Source: an uncultured Kordiimonas sp. | GTDB lineage: Bacteria; Pseudomonadota; Alphaproteobacteria; Sphingomonadales; Kordiimonadaceae | Direction of reading: 5' to 3' | Assembly: GCA_947500295.1 (NCBI GenBank) | Contig: CANMRM010000001.1 | Location: forward strand, 1,550,001-1,614,000 | DNA length: 64,000 bases | Part shown: piece by piece, positions 40,799-50,895 of the stretch | Layout of the letters: each line of letters starts with the position of its first letter | Numbering within the stretch: position 1 is the stretch's first letter | Notes under the pieces: generated by a model | What the model saw: the letters and a program-made list of their open reading frames with translations, nothing else | What the model was told of the DNA's origin: nothing | The model's database searches: none | Made by a program: the position numbers and the translations under genes

Positions 40799-42225
40799 GT
40801 AAACACCACTACAAGATTGACCAACAATCCCCAGATACCAGCATGCAGGCCAAGTGGTGCGCTGAAGTCAAAAGGTGTATAGCCGGAAAGTTTCAGTACG
40901 ACAGCGGTCAGGCATCCCGCGACGATGCCCGCAAACACTGCATTGCCGTTTATCCTTTTTGAACGTACTCCCAAAATGATCGCCGGCGCGATCTGTATCA
41001 GTAGTTCAAATTTGAAAATCATCAGCGCCCAAATGGTTTGCGGCAGGACAATCGCCAGAGCCACCATGATGCTCATCAACCCCCATGAAGTCATCTTGCT
41101 CAGGCGATACAGTCTGGCATCGTCAATGGGGCGTCCGTCCCGCCCGACGATGTCTTTGGTAATTGTGGAGCCGAGCGACAAAAGCGCCGAATCGATGGTG
41201 GACATAATGGCTGCAATGGCCGCACCAAGATATAAAACCAGCAGCCAGGACAGAGCGGGGTAAGTCTTGGTTATTTCTCCAACCGCATAGACCACAACGT
41301 TTTCACTTTGTGTCTCGCTCAGGCCAGGCAGCCATTCCGCCACCATGATGCCAACCAAAATCATGGGTACTGTCGTTAAAAGAGGCATGATCAGCAATGC
41401 TGAATAAGACCGGCGTAAAACGCGGGGGTTGCGCGCGATGTAAATGCGCTGCAGCGCCTGGGGGTACACCGCCGCGCCGATACCTACGAGCAAGACAACA
41501 CTCAGGAAGCCCACCCCGTCGACTTCGTGGGCAAAATAGTTGGTAAGGCGATCGGAGAGGTGAACGGTGCTGGCAGCTGTGCCAGATGGCCCGAGTGACA
41601 GCACGGCGAAGAACAGCAGCAAACACCCCACAAAAAGAAGCGAGCCTTGGATGATGTCTGTCCAGACAACGCCTCTCAGGCCACCAAGGCTCTCATAGAT
41701 CGCCATGATGAAGCCTAGAAGAATGACGCCGCCTGCAAAAGGGATCGCGCCGCCGGTTGTACTTTCCAGCAAGAGCCCGATGGCCTTGAAATTACCAAGT
41801 GCATAGCTGACCAATGTTATGATGGCGATCGCGTTGACGGCAACTAACACGGCACGTTTGCCATAGCGCCAGGTTATAAAATCGCCGACGGAGACGAACT
41901 CGTGTTTGTGGGCCAACTGGTTTAAGCGGGTTGCAAAAGTGAAATACACCAGCACGACCGACATGACTGCAGCCGCCACGCTGAGCCCTATAAAGCCGTT
42001 TCGATAGGCGTTGCCGGGAATGGCAAATAGCGTGTTTCCGCTGTATTGCGTCGCATACAGTGTAAAAAAGAGGCTGACGCTGCCCAGTGAGCTTCCGGCC
42101 AGATAATAGTCCTTGAGGCTGTTTTCTTTACGGGACCGGTTTGCAACCCATCCGATGACCAGCAAAGAAGCCAGATAGCACCCAATGAACAGAATGCCGG
42201 CTGGACCGAGAATGGTATCTTGCAT
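40786..42225 (-). CDS. Sodium:solute symporter family protein
   Basis: About 12 TM, SSS motifs (GNTLFAIPGNAYRNGFIGLSVAAA; AAIMSTIDSALLSLGSTITKDI); overlaps mutY start by 13 bp. Confidence 0.9.
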   Translation of the reverse strand: MQDTILGPAGILFIGCYLASLLVIGWVANRSRKENSLKDYYLAGSSLGSVSLFFTLYATQYSGNTLFAIPGNAYRNGFIGLSVAAAVMSVVLVYFTFATRLNQLAHKHEFVSVGDFITWRYGKRAVLVAVNAIAIITLVSYALGNFKAIGLLLESTTGGAIPFAGGVILLGFIMAIYESLGGLRGVVWTDIIQGSLLFVGCLLLFFAVLSLGPSGTAASTVHLSDRLTNYFAHEVDGVGFLSVVLLVGIGAAVYPQALQRIYIARNPRVLRRSYSALLIMPLLTTVPMILVGIMVAEWLPGLSETQSENVVVYAVGEITKTYPALSWLLVLYLGAAIAAIMSTIDSALLSLGSTITKDIVGRDGRPIDDARLYRLSKMTSWGLMSIMVALAIVLPQTIWALMIFKFELLIQIAPAIILGVRSKRINGNAVFAGIVAGCLTAVVLKLSGYTPFDFSAPLGLHAGIWGLLVNLVVVFTWRK

Positions 42226-42447
42226 GGTTGTCAGGTCCTTTCCGGCAGCCGCATTTGCGCCAAAACATCTGTTATTCCATTCACCAATTCATTGGCCAGT
42301 GGCTCTTGCAAAGTGCTGCATTCAGACCATTGGTTAATGCATCACAAGCGGTTGAACAATCCCAATATGGCTTGCGGGTGATGTAGCCACCTGATAGCAA
42401 CAGGGTATGCCGGACCGGGAGCCGGTTGACGGGCAGGAGACAAGCCC

Positions 42448-42969
42448 ATGACAGCGGCCTCAAAATCTGGAAAGCAGCAGCCGGCCAAGGCGAGGCGCCG
42501 TCGTGTCACAAAAGTGTCCCGGGCGACCTCATCACTCGTATCGAAGGCCATTCGTGCGAAAGGATTTGCGGAGGCAGAAGTTGTCACCCGTTGGGGCCGC
42601 ATAGTCGGAGAAGACCTGGCAAGAGCGACCGTTCCGATAAAATTGCAGTTTCCAAGGGGGCAGAGAGCTGATGCGACGTTACACATACGTACAGTATCGG
42701 CGTTTGCGCCGTTGTTGCAACAAAGAGCTCCCCATGTGATTGAGCTTGTAAATCGTTTCCTTGGCTACGCGGCGGTTGCGAGGATAGAGGTAAAACAAGG
42801 TCCCTTGCCGGACATCACGGTATCTAAGGAACTGGAAAAAAGGCCGCTGGATCCACGACAGAGTGAAAGACTGACAGATATTGTTGGTGACGGCGATCTC
42901 AGCCCGTTGCGTGCTGCCGTCAAGAGTTTGGGTGAACATGTTTTATCCAATGAAAAGAAAAAAGGATGA
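42448..42969 (+). CDS. DUF721 (DciA-like) protein
   Basis: VVTRWGRIVGEDLARATVPIKLQFPRGQRADATLHIRTVSAFAPLLQQRAPHVIELVNRFLGYAAVARI. Confidence 0.85.
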   Translation: MTAASKSGKQQPAKARRRRVTKVSRATSSLVSKAIRAKGFAEAEVVTRWGRIVGEDLARATVPIKLQFPRGQRADATLHIRTVSAFAPLLQQRAPHVIELVNRFLGYAAVARIEVKQGPLPDITVSKELEKRPLDPRQSERLTDIVGDGDLSPLRAAVKSLGEHVLSNEKKKG

Positions 42970-43026
42970 TCAGGCGGGCGTATGTATTTATCATGGCCGA
43001 CTGTTCGAGAGTGAGGGAGTTTAAAA

Positions 43027-43698
43027 GTGATACATAGTTCAACATTCGGGGCCCTGATGGTGTTGGTCATCGGTCTGGCATTTGGCTCTGTAGCTGCTTC
43101 CGCGCAGTCGGTTTCTGAAGCTGCTGAAGCCAAGCAGATGACCATTCCGTCACGGGAAGGCGTTTGGGGTGATATCGTTTATGGAGCCGCAGATGCCCCG
43201 GTCGAGCTTATCGAATATGGATCGCTCACCTGTCCGGCGTGCGCAAGTTTCGCCCTGAATGTCGTGCCGCGTCTGATGGAAGATTTCATCAATCAGGGCC
43301 AGTTGAGATTCGTGTTCCGCAATTTTGTGCGGGATAGATACGATTTGGCCGCCGCGTCGGCCAGCAGATGCATTGCTGATGAGAACGGTGTAAAGAAAGC
43401 AATTGATGAGTTGTTCGCAGAGCAGGAATCCTGGCTTCGTAGTGAAAACCCCTATCAGGCGATTGCCAACATTGTTGGGCGGCATGGTCTTGATCCGGAA
43501 TCGATGGGGCAGTGTATTTCTGATGAGCAGGTACAGCGCCACATCGTAGAGATGCGCCAAAAAGGGCAGGAACAATTCGAAGTTAATGCGACACCGACAC
43601 TGGTATTGAACGGTGTGCCGATGATGTTTCCGGGCTATGACCGGCTTAAGCTTCGTATCGAAACCCAAATCGCTACGCAGTCGCTTACAAGCGACTAA
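43027..43698 (+). CDS. DsbA-family thiol:disulfide protein (thioredoxin fold)
   Basis: Signal peptide; VELIEYGSLTCPACASFA (CPAC); NATPTLVLNGV. Confidence 0.92.
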   Translation: MIHSSTFGALMVLVIGLAFGSVAASAQSVSEAAEAKQMTIPSREGVWGDIVYGAADAPVELIEYGSLTCPACASFALNVVPRLMEDFINQGQLRFVFRNFVRDRYDLAAASASRCIADENGVKKAIDELFAEQESWLRSENPYQAIANIVGRHGLDPESMGQCISDEQVQRHIVEMRQKGQEQFEVNATPTLVLNGVPMMFPGYDRLKLRIETQIATQSLTSD

Positions 43699-43794
43699 GA
43701 ACGACTTAATGCTCCCTGCATCATATTCGTCAAAAAATGACTCGTAACGCCATTGCGATCGCGTTAAACACTATATCTAGTATGTGAGGTTATT

Positions 43795-44502
43795 ATGAGC
43801 TACCAGAAGTATTTCCGTATCCCGTCTAAACTCTTGATCGCGGGCCTGTTGTTTGGGCTTGCTGCCTGCAGTGCGGAATCGGGCTCCGAAACCGAATCAA
43901 CTGACCCTGAAGTCATCGCAGCAGAAGAAGCTGCTGCGGCATCTGAAGCTCAGGAGCTTGCCGCCGCGGCTGGCGGTGAAGGCACATGGGGGGATATCGT
44001 TTACGGTGACCCGGATGCGCCGGTGGAAGTTATCGAATATGCTTCGCTTACCTGTCCGCATTGCGCCAGGTTTTCGGCAGACATCTTCCCGAAAATCAAA
44101 GAAGAGTTCATCGATACCGGCAAAGTCAAATTTGTCTATCGCAACTATGTCATGAATCAATATGACATGGCTGCTTCGGTCGTTGCGCGCTGCAAAACAC
44201 CAGACGTTACAAAGCGTTTGATGAGCGTGTTTTTTGACCGCCAGGCTGCCTGGGTTGGTTCTGAAGATCGTGTAGGAGCCCTTGCAGGTCTGGCGCGGCG
44301 CGCTGGTGGCATCAGCCGAACACAGTTTGATCGGTGCATCGCCAACCGCGAGATGCAACAGCATCTGGCAAAAATGACCCAGGATGGTGCTGCGCGTTAC
44401 AAAGTGAACGCAACACCCACGCTGCTGGTTGATGGTGACAAGGTTGAGCGGACTGACAGCTGGGACGCGATTAAGGCGGCAATCGAGTCGGAGTTGAACT
44501 AG
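43795..44502 (+). CDS. DsbA-family lipoprotein-like thiol:disulfide protein
   Basis: GLLFGLAACSAE lipobox; VEVIEYASLTCPHCARFS (CPHC); NATPTLLVDG. Confidence 0.92.
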   Translation: MSYQKYFRIPSKLLIAGLLFGLAACSAESGSETESTDPEVIAAEEAAAASEAQELAAAAGGEGTWGDIVYGDPDAPVEVIEYASLTCPHCARFSADIFPKIKEEFIDTGKVKFVYRNYVMNQYDMAASVVARCKTPDVTKRLMSVFFDRQAAWVGSEDRVGALAGLARRAGGISRTQFDRCIANREMQQHLAKMTQDGAARYKVNATPTLLVDGDKVERTDSWDAIKAAIESELN

Positions 44503-44628
44503 ACACTGAACAAATTGTTGGTGCGCTTGCATCGACAGTTTGAAGGGGATTGGGCCGGTTCCTGGCTCTGGTATGGGGATGCCGGGGAAGAACTTGGAAG
44601 CCGGACGCTAGGGGAGTTTTGAAAGCCA

Positions 44629-47600
44629 ATGCGATTTTCGCGACTGCGACTATCAGGCTTTAAGTCATTCGTTGACCCAACCGAGCTGTTGATTGAGCCC
44701 GGGCTGACAGGCGTTGTCGGCCCGAACGGTTGCGGAAAATCCAATCTTCTCGAAGCCATCCGCTGGGTGATGGGTGAAAACCGCGCCAAGTCATTGCGCG
44801 GAAGTGGCATGGACGATGTCATTTTTGCCGGAACTGACCGTCGTCCCGCACGCAATATGGCCGAAGTCACTTTGGTGATCGACAACCGCGATAGGGCCGC
44901 GCCGGCTGAATACAATGAACATGACCTGATTGAGGTGACCCGCCGTATCGAACGGGAATCTGGTTCAGCTTACCGTATCAATGGCAATGATGTTCGACAA
45001 AAAGATGTGCAGCTTCTGTTTGCCGATGCGGCAACCGGTGCGCATTCCCCGGCACTGGTCAGTCAGGGTCGTATCGGTAGCCTCATTAATGCCAAGCCGC
45101 AGGATCGTCGTGCCATTCTTGAAGAGGCAGCCGGTATATCGGGTCTGCATACCCGCCGTAAGGAAGCAGAAAGCAGACTTCGCGGCGCAGAAAATAACCT
45201 GGTTCGTGTTCATGATGTCATTCAGGCTATGGAAAGCCAGATCAATAGCCTGAGGCGCCAGGCGCGACAAGCGGTACGGTATCGAACAATTTCAGGAGAC
45301 ATCCGCAAGGCCGAAGCCAGTCTGATGTTCTTGCGTTGGAGCCAGGCTTCCGAGGAGGTAATCGCGCTGGAACGCCGGCTTCGCGAAGCAGAATCCGCTG
45401 TTGCCGAAGTGGAAGGGCGGGTTGCGGCAATTACAAGCGAGCAGGCCGAGGTCGCTGCTGCACTGCCGCCGCTTCGGGACCGCGATGTTGAAGCTGCCGC
45501 TGCCCTGCAGCGCCTTTCGATTGCAAGGGAAAACCTGGAAGCAGAGGCGGAACGGCGTACTCAAACCGCTATTTCGTTGCGAGCCTCACTCGAACAAATC
45601 GAGGGCGACCGGGCGCGGGAAGAGGAAATCAACAACGATGCCAGTGCTGCACTGGAGCGGCTGAATACGGAAAAAGCGCGGTTGGAAGCTGCGCGTGACG
45701 CGGAAAAATCCGAAGAAGTGACAGCCAAAGAAGCTCTCGAGGCGGCGGTGCAGGCGGCAGGCGAAGCTGAGGCGGCTTTTGACCAAGCCAGCGAACAGGC
45801 GGCCGGTGCCCGGGCACAAAAGTCGAGCCTGGAAAGTGACCGGTTGGCGATTAACCGCCGGGCTGAGCAATTGGCGGCCGAAACAGTGCGTCTGGAAGGG
45901 GAACTTGCGGCCCTGATGGATTCGGACGAAAGCCTGTCAGCTCTAAAGGCTGCCGAAGAAAAAGTGGGAGCCGAAGAGGCTAGGCTGGAGGAGGCAACCA
46001 CAGCACTTTCTGGCGCCGAGCAGGCAACTCAAGATGCGCGGTCCAGATATCAGGACAGCGAAGCTGTGCGTGCCGAGCTTTCAGGACAGCTGAAAGCAAT
46101 CGAAGCAGAAGCAGAAAGCATTCGGCGCATGCTCTCCGCTGATGCCGGACAGGATAGTGCGCCAGTTTCAGACAGCCTGTCTGCCGGCACAGGCTACGAA
46201 AAAGCCGTGGGCGCCGCTCTGGGGGATGCTGCCGAAGCCGGACTGGACAGTGAAGCGAACAGGTTTTGGGCTCATAGAGGTGCGGAGCCTTCTTTCACTT
46301 GGCCCGACAGCGTCGAACCACTGTCTGATCACGTGACGGGCCCGCCTGAGTTGGCACGACTTTTTGCGGCCACGGGCATCGTGAAAGATGATGGCGCCGG
46401 TGACAGTTTGGCCTCAACCCTGGAGCCCGGCCAGATGCTGGTCAGCAAGGGCGGTTCGATTTGGCGCTGGGACGGATTTACGTCCAGAGCAGATGCGCCG
46501 AACGCAGCTGCTCTCCGGCTTGAGCAGAAAAACCGCCTAGTCGGGTTGGAGCAGGAAATTGACCAGGTTCTCAAGCGCGTGACAGATGCGGAAACCGCTG
46601 CATCAGCCGCCACTGAAGCCCATACCAGCGCCCGTGATGCTGAAAACGCCCAAAGACAGGTTCGTCAGGACACCGAGAAAGCACTTGCCGATGCACGACG
46701 CGCCTTCGTCGTCGCTGAGCAAGAAGCCAGCAGCCGCGCCAGCAAAGTTAATCTGCTGAAAGAAACACTGGAACGGGTCAAGAGCGAAAGCAGCGAGACC
46801 AATGAACGCCTGGCGGAAATCGACAAGAAAATCGAGAGCTTACCGGATACCGGGGAACTTGAGCAGCAGCTTGCGGCCGTTCGCCAGAATGTTGAAAACC
46901 TTCGCGCTGAGCTAAGCACTCGGCGCTCGGCGTACGATAGTCTGCGCCGTGAGGCGGAGGGCAGAAACGATCGGTTGGGTGCGATTGTTACGGAAAGCGG
47001 TGCCTGGCAGTTGAGAGTTTCAGGCGCGCGCAAGCAGCTGGTTTCGCTCAATGAGCGCGAATCAGCCGCAAAGGAACAGCTTGAGGCAATTGAAGCCGGC
47101 CCTGATGACCTCGTGCGCCAGCGGGAGGCGCTTCTGGATCAGCTTGGCGCCGCCGAGGCTGCACGGCGAGAAACCAGTGATGCTTTGATGAAAGCGGAAA
47201 CGGAGCTGGCGGAAAAAGACAAGGCTCTGCGGGAAATTCAGGAAGCTCAAGCCGGGTCTAGGGAGCGTCAGATCAGAGCAGATGCGGCTGTCGAGAATGC
47301 TGTCAGCCGCCGAAAAGACCTCGCTGCGCAGATCGGTGAACGTTTTGAATGTGCGCCGACGCAGCTGTTGGAGACAGTGGAACTTGAACCATCGGACAGT
47401 CTGCCCGACGTATCTGTCCTGGAGACCAAGCTGGAGAAACTGAAGCGCGAGCGGGACAATATGGGCGCAGTAAATTTGCGTGCCGATGAAGAGCTGAATG
47501 AAATCGATGAGCAGATGACTCATCTGGTGAAAGAACGAACTGACCTTGAAGCCGCAATTGCCCGCCTCCGGCAGGCGATAGGTAGCCTGAACAAAGAGGG

Positions 47601-48087
47601 CAGAGAGCGGCTGCTCGTCGCGTTTGATATCGTTAATAACCACTTTGGCGAGCTTTTCAAAAGCCTGTTCGGCGGAGGTGAAGCCCATCTGAAACTGACC
47701 GAGTCTGAGGACCCGCTGGATGCGGGGCTGGAGATTTTTGCCAGTCCCCCCGGCAAACGGCTTCAGGCTCTGTCACTTCTCTCCGGCGGCGAGCAGGCAT
47801 TGACAGCACTGTCCCTCATATTTGCCGTTTTCATAACCAACCCAGCGCCCATTTGTGTTCTGGACGAAGTTGACGCCCCGCTTGATGATGCCAACGTGGA
47901 GCGTTTCTGCAATTTGCTCGATGAAATGATGGAGCGCACGGATACACGCTTCCTCATCGTCACCCACAATGCCGTGAGCATGTCCCGAATGAAGCGGCTG
48001 TTTGGTGTTACGATGGCCGAACGAGGAATCTCGACCCTCGTTTCCGTTGACCTCGAACGAGCAGAGGCTTTGCGGGATGCAAGCTAA
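44629..48087 (+). CDS. smc: Chromosome segregation protein SMC
   Basis: MRFSRLRLSGFKSFVDPTELLIEPGLTGVVGPNGCGKSNLLEAIRWVMGE; C-terminal LSLLSGGEQALTALSLIFAVF...CVLDEVDAPLDDANVERF. Confidence 0.97.
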   Translation: MRFSRLRLSGFKSFVDPTELLIEPGLTGVVGPNGCGKSNLLEAIRWVMGENRAKSLRGSGMDDVIFAGTDRRPARNMAEVTLVIDNRDRAAPAEYNEHDLIEVTRRIERESGSAYRINGNDVRQKDVQLLFADAATGAHSPALVSQGRIGSLINAKPQDRRAILEEAAGISGLHTRRKEAESRLRGAENNLVRVHDVIQAMESQINSLRRQARQAVRYRTISGDIRKAEASLMFLRWSQASEEVIALERRLREAESAVAEVEGRVAAITSEQAEVAAALPPLRDRDVEAAAALQRLSIARENLEAEAERRTQTAISLRASLEQIEGDRAREEEINNDASAALERLNTEKARLEAARDAEKSEEVTAKEALEAAVQAAGEAEAAFDQASEQAAGARAQKSSLESDRLAINRRAEQLAAETVRLEGELAALMDSDESLSALKAAEEKVGAEEARLEEATTALSGAEQATQDARSRYQDSEAVRAELSGQLKAIEAEAESIRRMLSADAGQDSAPVSDSLSAGTGYEKAVGAALGDAAEAGLDSEANRFWAHRGAEPSFTWPDSVEPLSDHVTGPPELARLFAATGIVKDDGAGDSLASTLEPGQMLVSKGGSIWRWDGFTSRADAPNAAALRLEQKNRLVGLEQEIDQVLKRVTDAETAASAATEAHTSARDAENAQRQVRQDTEKALADARRAFVVAEQEASSRASKVNLLKETLERVKSESSETNERLAEIDKKIESLPDTGELEQQLAAVRQNVENLRAELSTRRSAYDSLRREAEGRNDRLGAIVTESGAWQLRVSGARKQLVSLNERESAAKEQLEAIEAGPDDLVRQREALLDQLGAAEAARRETSDALMKAETELAEKDKALREIQEAQAGSRERQIRADAAVENAVSRRKDLAAQIGERFECAPTQLLETVELEPSDSLPDVSVLETKLEKLKRERDNMGAVNLRADEELNEIDEQMTHLVKERTDLEAAIARLRQAIGSLNKEGRERLLVAFDIVNNHFGELFKSLFGGGEAHLKLTESEDPLDAGLEIFASPPGKRLQALSLLSGGEQALTALSLIFAVFITNPAPICVLDEVDAPLDDANVERFCNLLDEMMERTDTRFLIVTHNAVSMSRMKRLFGVTMAERGISTLVSVDLERAEALRDAS

Positions 48088-48144
48088 CGTAAAAATCGAA
48101 AAAACCTTATTTAAATCAATAGATTAACATATTTTTATTGGTCC

Positions 48145-48173
48145 TTGACACAGGATAGGCCCTTCACTATGTT
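48145..48173 (+). promoter_or_regulatory. Putative sigma-70 promoter of the atp F0 cluster
   Basis: TTGACA-N17-TATGTT, about 65 nt upstream of atpI. Confidence 0.6.
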
Positions 48174-48237
48174 GCGCGTGCCTTTGGCAGAGCTCTGATT
48201 CCATGCAGGGCAACCCCGCTGAAGTGCGCCGGAAAGG

Positions 48238-48579
48238 GTGAATTGGATGGGTCAAGACAAAGAAAACCCTGATGACAGCTCATTCCAGGAGCGCCTGAAG
48301 CAAGCCCAGGCGAAGGCAAAAGGTCGATCTTTTGAAGAAGCAGAAGAACGAGCTGTTTCCCCGATGGGGATCGCCTTTAAAATGGGCATTGAACTGGTAG
48401 TTGGTAGCGGCGTTGGTGCCTTTATTGGTTTCTGGTTCGACAGATGGTTTGGCACCGCGCCTTTGTTTTTGGTTGTGTTGCTGATCCTGGGGTTTGCAAG
48501 CGGTATCCGCAACGTGGTGCGAGAAGCCACGCGGATGCAGGAAGCAGAAGAAAATGCCAGTGAGGCGGATAAAGATTGA
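48238..48579 (+). CDS. atpI: ATP synthase protein I (AtpI)
   Basis: Two-TM AtpI-like (GIAFKMGIELVVGSGVGAFIGFWFDRWFGTAPLFLVVLLILGFASGIRNVVR) directly upstream of atpB. Confidence 0.85.
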   Translation: MNWMGQDKENPDDSSFQERLKQAQAKAKGRSFEEAEERAVSPMGIAFKMGIELVVGSGVGAFIGFWFDRWFGTAPLFLVVLLILGFASGIRNVVREATRMQEAEENASEADKD

Positions 48580-48626
48580 CCGCGCTTAGCAGTCGCCAAG
48601 CGCATATAATTGAAGAGACGATACTC

Positions 48627-49376
48627 GTGGCCACAAGTCCTATCGACCAGTTTAAAGTCAAGCCAATTGCCCAGTATGAGATTGCGGGCATTGATGTGTC
48701 TTTCACCAACAGCTCGCTGTGGATGATGGTGGTGTTGGCGCTTGTGACGGTATTCCTTGTTGGCGGTATGCGCAGGAGTTCGGTTGTGCCCGGACGCTGG
48801 CAGTCCATGGTTGAGATGGCCTATGAATTTATTGCGGGCATGGTGCGCGATAATGTTGGCAAGGAAGGCAAGGCCTACTTCCCGTTCATTTTCACACTCT
48901 TCATGTTTATTCTGGGTTCCAATCTTGCAGGCATGATCCCTGGCTCCTTTACGGTAACCAGTCATATTGCCGTTAATTTCGCGATGGCGATCTTTGTATT
49001 CATTGGTGTGACCCTGATCGGTTTCGTTAAAAACGGCGCTGGTTACCTCAAATTGTTCGCGCCGAGCGGTGTGCCGGGCTGGCTGCTGCCGCTCATTGTA
49101 CTGATTGAAATCATTTCCTACTGCACGCGCCCGATCAGCCTTTCTGTACGTTTGTTTGCCAACATGCTGGCGGGCCACATCATGATGAAAGTGTTTGCTG
49201 GTTTTATCATCAGCCTGGGTGCGATTGGCGCAGTTGGTATTGCCGGTGCCGTCGCCCCGTTTGCGGTGACCGTTCTTTTGACCGGCCTGGAAATTCTCGT
49301 CGCCTGCCTTCAGGCGTTTGTATTCACCATTTTGACCTGTATCTACCTGCATGATGCCATGCATCCGGCACACTAG
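48627..49376 (+). CDS. atpB: F0F1 ATP synthase subunit a
   Basis: SPIDQFKVKPI...LGSNLAGMIPGSFTVTSHIAVNFAMA...SLSVRLFANMLAGHI; GTG start inferred (track begins 48576). Confidence 0.95.
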   Translation: MATSPIDQFKVKPIAQYEIAGIDVSFTNSSLWMMVVLALVTVFLVGGMRRSSVVPGRWQSMVEMAYEFIAGMVRDNVGKEGKAYFPFIFTLFMFILGSNLAGMIPGSFTVTSHIAVNFAMAIFVFIGVTLIGFVKNGAGYLKLFAPSGVPGWLLPLIVLIEIISYCTRPISLSVRLFANMLAGHIMMKVFAGFIISLGAIGAVGIAGAVAPFAVTVLLTGLEILVACLQAFVFTILTCIYLHDAMHPAH

Positions 49377-49444
49377 GCCAGCATTGGACACAGACAAAAT
49401 TCACTCATTAACTTGATATTCTGACACACGAAAAGGACTTAATC

Positions 49445-49669
49445 ATGGAAGCTGAAGCAGCAAAATACATTGGCGCAGGTATCGCAACCCTGGCTCTCGC
49501 AGGCATCGGTATCGGCCTTGGCAGCATCTTCGGAAACTATCTTTCAGGTGCGCTTCGCAATCCATCTGCCGCCCCTAAGCAGTTCACGAACCTGCTGATC
49601 GGTTTTGCTCTGACAGAAGCAACCGGCCTGTTTGCTCTCGTGATCGCGTTCCTGATCCTGTTCTCATAG
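49445..49669 (+). CDS. atpE: F0F1 ATP synthase subunit c
   Basis: AKYIGAGIATLALAGIGIGLGSIFGNYLSGALRNPSAAPKQFTNLLIGFALTEATGLFALVIAFLILF. Confidence 0.97.
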   Translation: MEAEAAKYIGAGIATLALAGIGIGLGSIFGNYLSGALRNPSAAPKQFTNLLIGFALTEATGLFALVIAFLILFS

Positions 49670-49776
49670 GAACCGGGTTGCGGCCTGCGGGCTGCGCACG
49701 AGATACTCGTGCAAAATGGGGTCCGGTGCCGGTTTCGGCACCTGTCCCGGGAACCATCTGCCACCGAGGTTGAGCA

Positions 49777-50319
49777 ATGGCTAGAGCCACTACAGAAACT
49801 GTTGAACAGGACGCTGGCGGTCTGCCGCAGATTAGCGTTTTTGAGGACGGCACCTACACCAACCAGGTTGCCTGGCTGCTGCTGACGTTCGTTCTTTTGT
49901 ATATCGTTGTATCTCGCATGGTAGTGCCGCGGGTTACGTCGGTACTGGAAGAACGGGAAGAAAAGATCGCCGGTGATCTTGATACTGCGGAGCGCCTTCG
50001 CGCCGAAGCAGAGGGCGTGCGTGAAGCTTATGAAACATCCATCGCCAACGCTCGCCTGAAAGCACAGCAGACACTTGCAGATGCAAAAGATGCTGCCAAG
50101 GCAGACATCGCGAAAGCGCAAGCCGAGCTGGATGCCAAATTGCTGGCAGATGCAGACGCCGCTGAGAAGCGCATTTCAGATGCAAAAGCAGAAGCTCTTT
50201 CCGATATTGAAAGCATTGCAACCGAGGTTGCTGCCGATATGATCGGCAAACTGGGTGCTTCTGATGTTTCAGCCGAAGATGTCGGCAAGGCTGTGGCCGC
50301 AGCTGCGAAGGGGACTTAG
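49777..50319 (+). CDS. F0F1 ATP synthase subunit b'
   Basis: N-terminal TM then long amphipathic helix; ...LPQISVFEDGTYTNQVAWLLLTFVLLYIVVSRMVVPRV. Confidence 0.93.
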   Translation: MARATTETVEQDAGGLPQISVFEDGTYTNQVAWLLLTFVLLYIVVSRMVVPRVTSVLEEREEKIAGDLDTAERLRAEAEGVREAYETSIANARLKAQQTLADAKDAAKADIAKAQAELDAKLLADADAAEKRISDAKAEALSDIESIATEVAADMIGKLGASDVSAEDVGKAVAAAAKGT

Positions 50320-50322
50320 GCG

Positions 50323-50814
50323 ATGGAATTTCTTGCAAATACCACTTTCTGGGTCGCGGTTGCGTTTGCTGGTTTCATCGGCTTGATCCTCTATTTTAAA
50401 GCACACAAGACTATTGGCGCCATGCTCGATGAGCGCGCGGCGTCGATCGAAGCTCAAATTGAAGAAGCCAAAAACCTTCGGACCGAAGCTGAAAACCTGT
50501 TGATTGAATATCAACGCAAGCAGCGGGATGCAGAGCGTGAAGCCGAGGACATGGTTGCTCAAGCCAAGGACGATGCCAAGATCATGGCGGACCAGGCCAG
50601 GCAAGAGCTGGAGGCGCTGATGCGTCGTCGTGAACGCGGGGCTGCGGAAAAAATTGCGCAAGCCGAGGCAAACGCTGTGAAAGAAGTGAAAGCAGCCGCC
50701 GTAAACATTGCCGTTGATGCAGCGACGTCGGTGCTGGCCGATGCGATGAAAGGCAAGGCTGGCAAAGCGCTTGTGGACGAAGCAATTGCTGATGTGGAAA
50801 GCAAACTCCACTAA
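50323..50814 (+). CDS. atpF: F0F1 ATP synthase subunit b
   Basis: MEFLANTTFWVAVAFAGFIGLILYFKAHKTIGAMLDERAASIEAQIEEA. Confidence 0.93.
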   Translation: MEFLANTTFWVAVAFAGFIGLILYFKAHKTIGAMLDERAASIEAQIEEAKNLRTEAENLLIEYQRKQRDAEREAEDMVAQAKDDAKIMADQARQELEALMRRRERGAAEKIAQAEANAVKEVKAAAVNIAVDAATSVLADAMKGKAGKALVDEAIADVESKLH

Positions 50815-50844
50815 GCCTTGATCAGTCAAGTTCGCGACAAGTAA

Positions 50845-50870
50845 AGCGTCCGGTTTCGGGCGCTTTTTTT
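50845..50870 (+). terminator. Terminator after atpF
   Basis: AAGCGTCCG-gtt-TCGGGCGCTTTTTTT. Confidence 0.8.
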
Positions 50871-50895
50871 GTGCTCTTCACCGACTATTTTCCAC

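Noticed and set aside
47062-47688. 208-aa minus-strand ORF
   Set aside because: Antisense to the SMC C-terminal ATPase region; shadow ORF.
48252-49397. 381-aa minus-strand ORF
   Set aside because: Fully antisense to atpI and atpB, whose products are clearly conserved; low-complexity N/H/R-rich translation typical of a shadow ORF.
48145-50814. F0 genes without F1 genes as an unusual ATP synthase
   Set aside because: Splitting F0 (I-a-c-b'-b) from F1 operons is normal in alphaproteobacteria.
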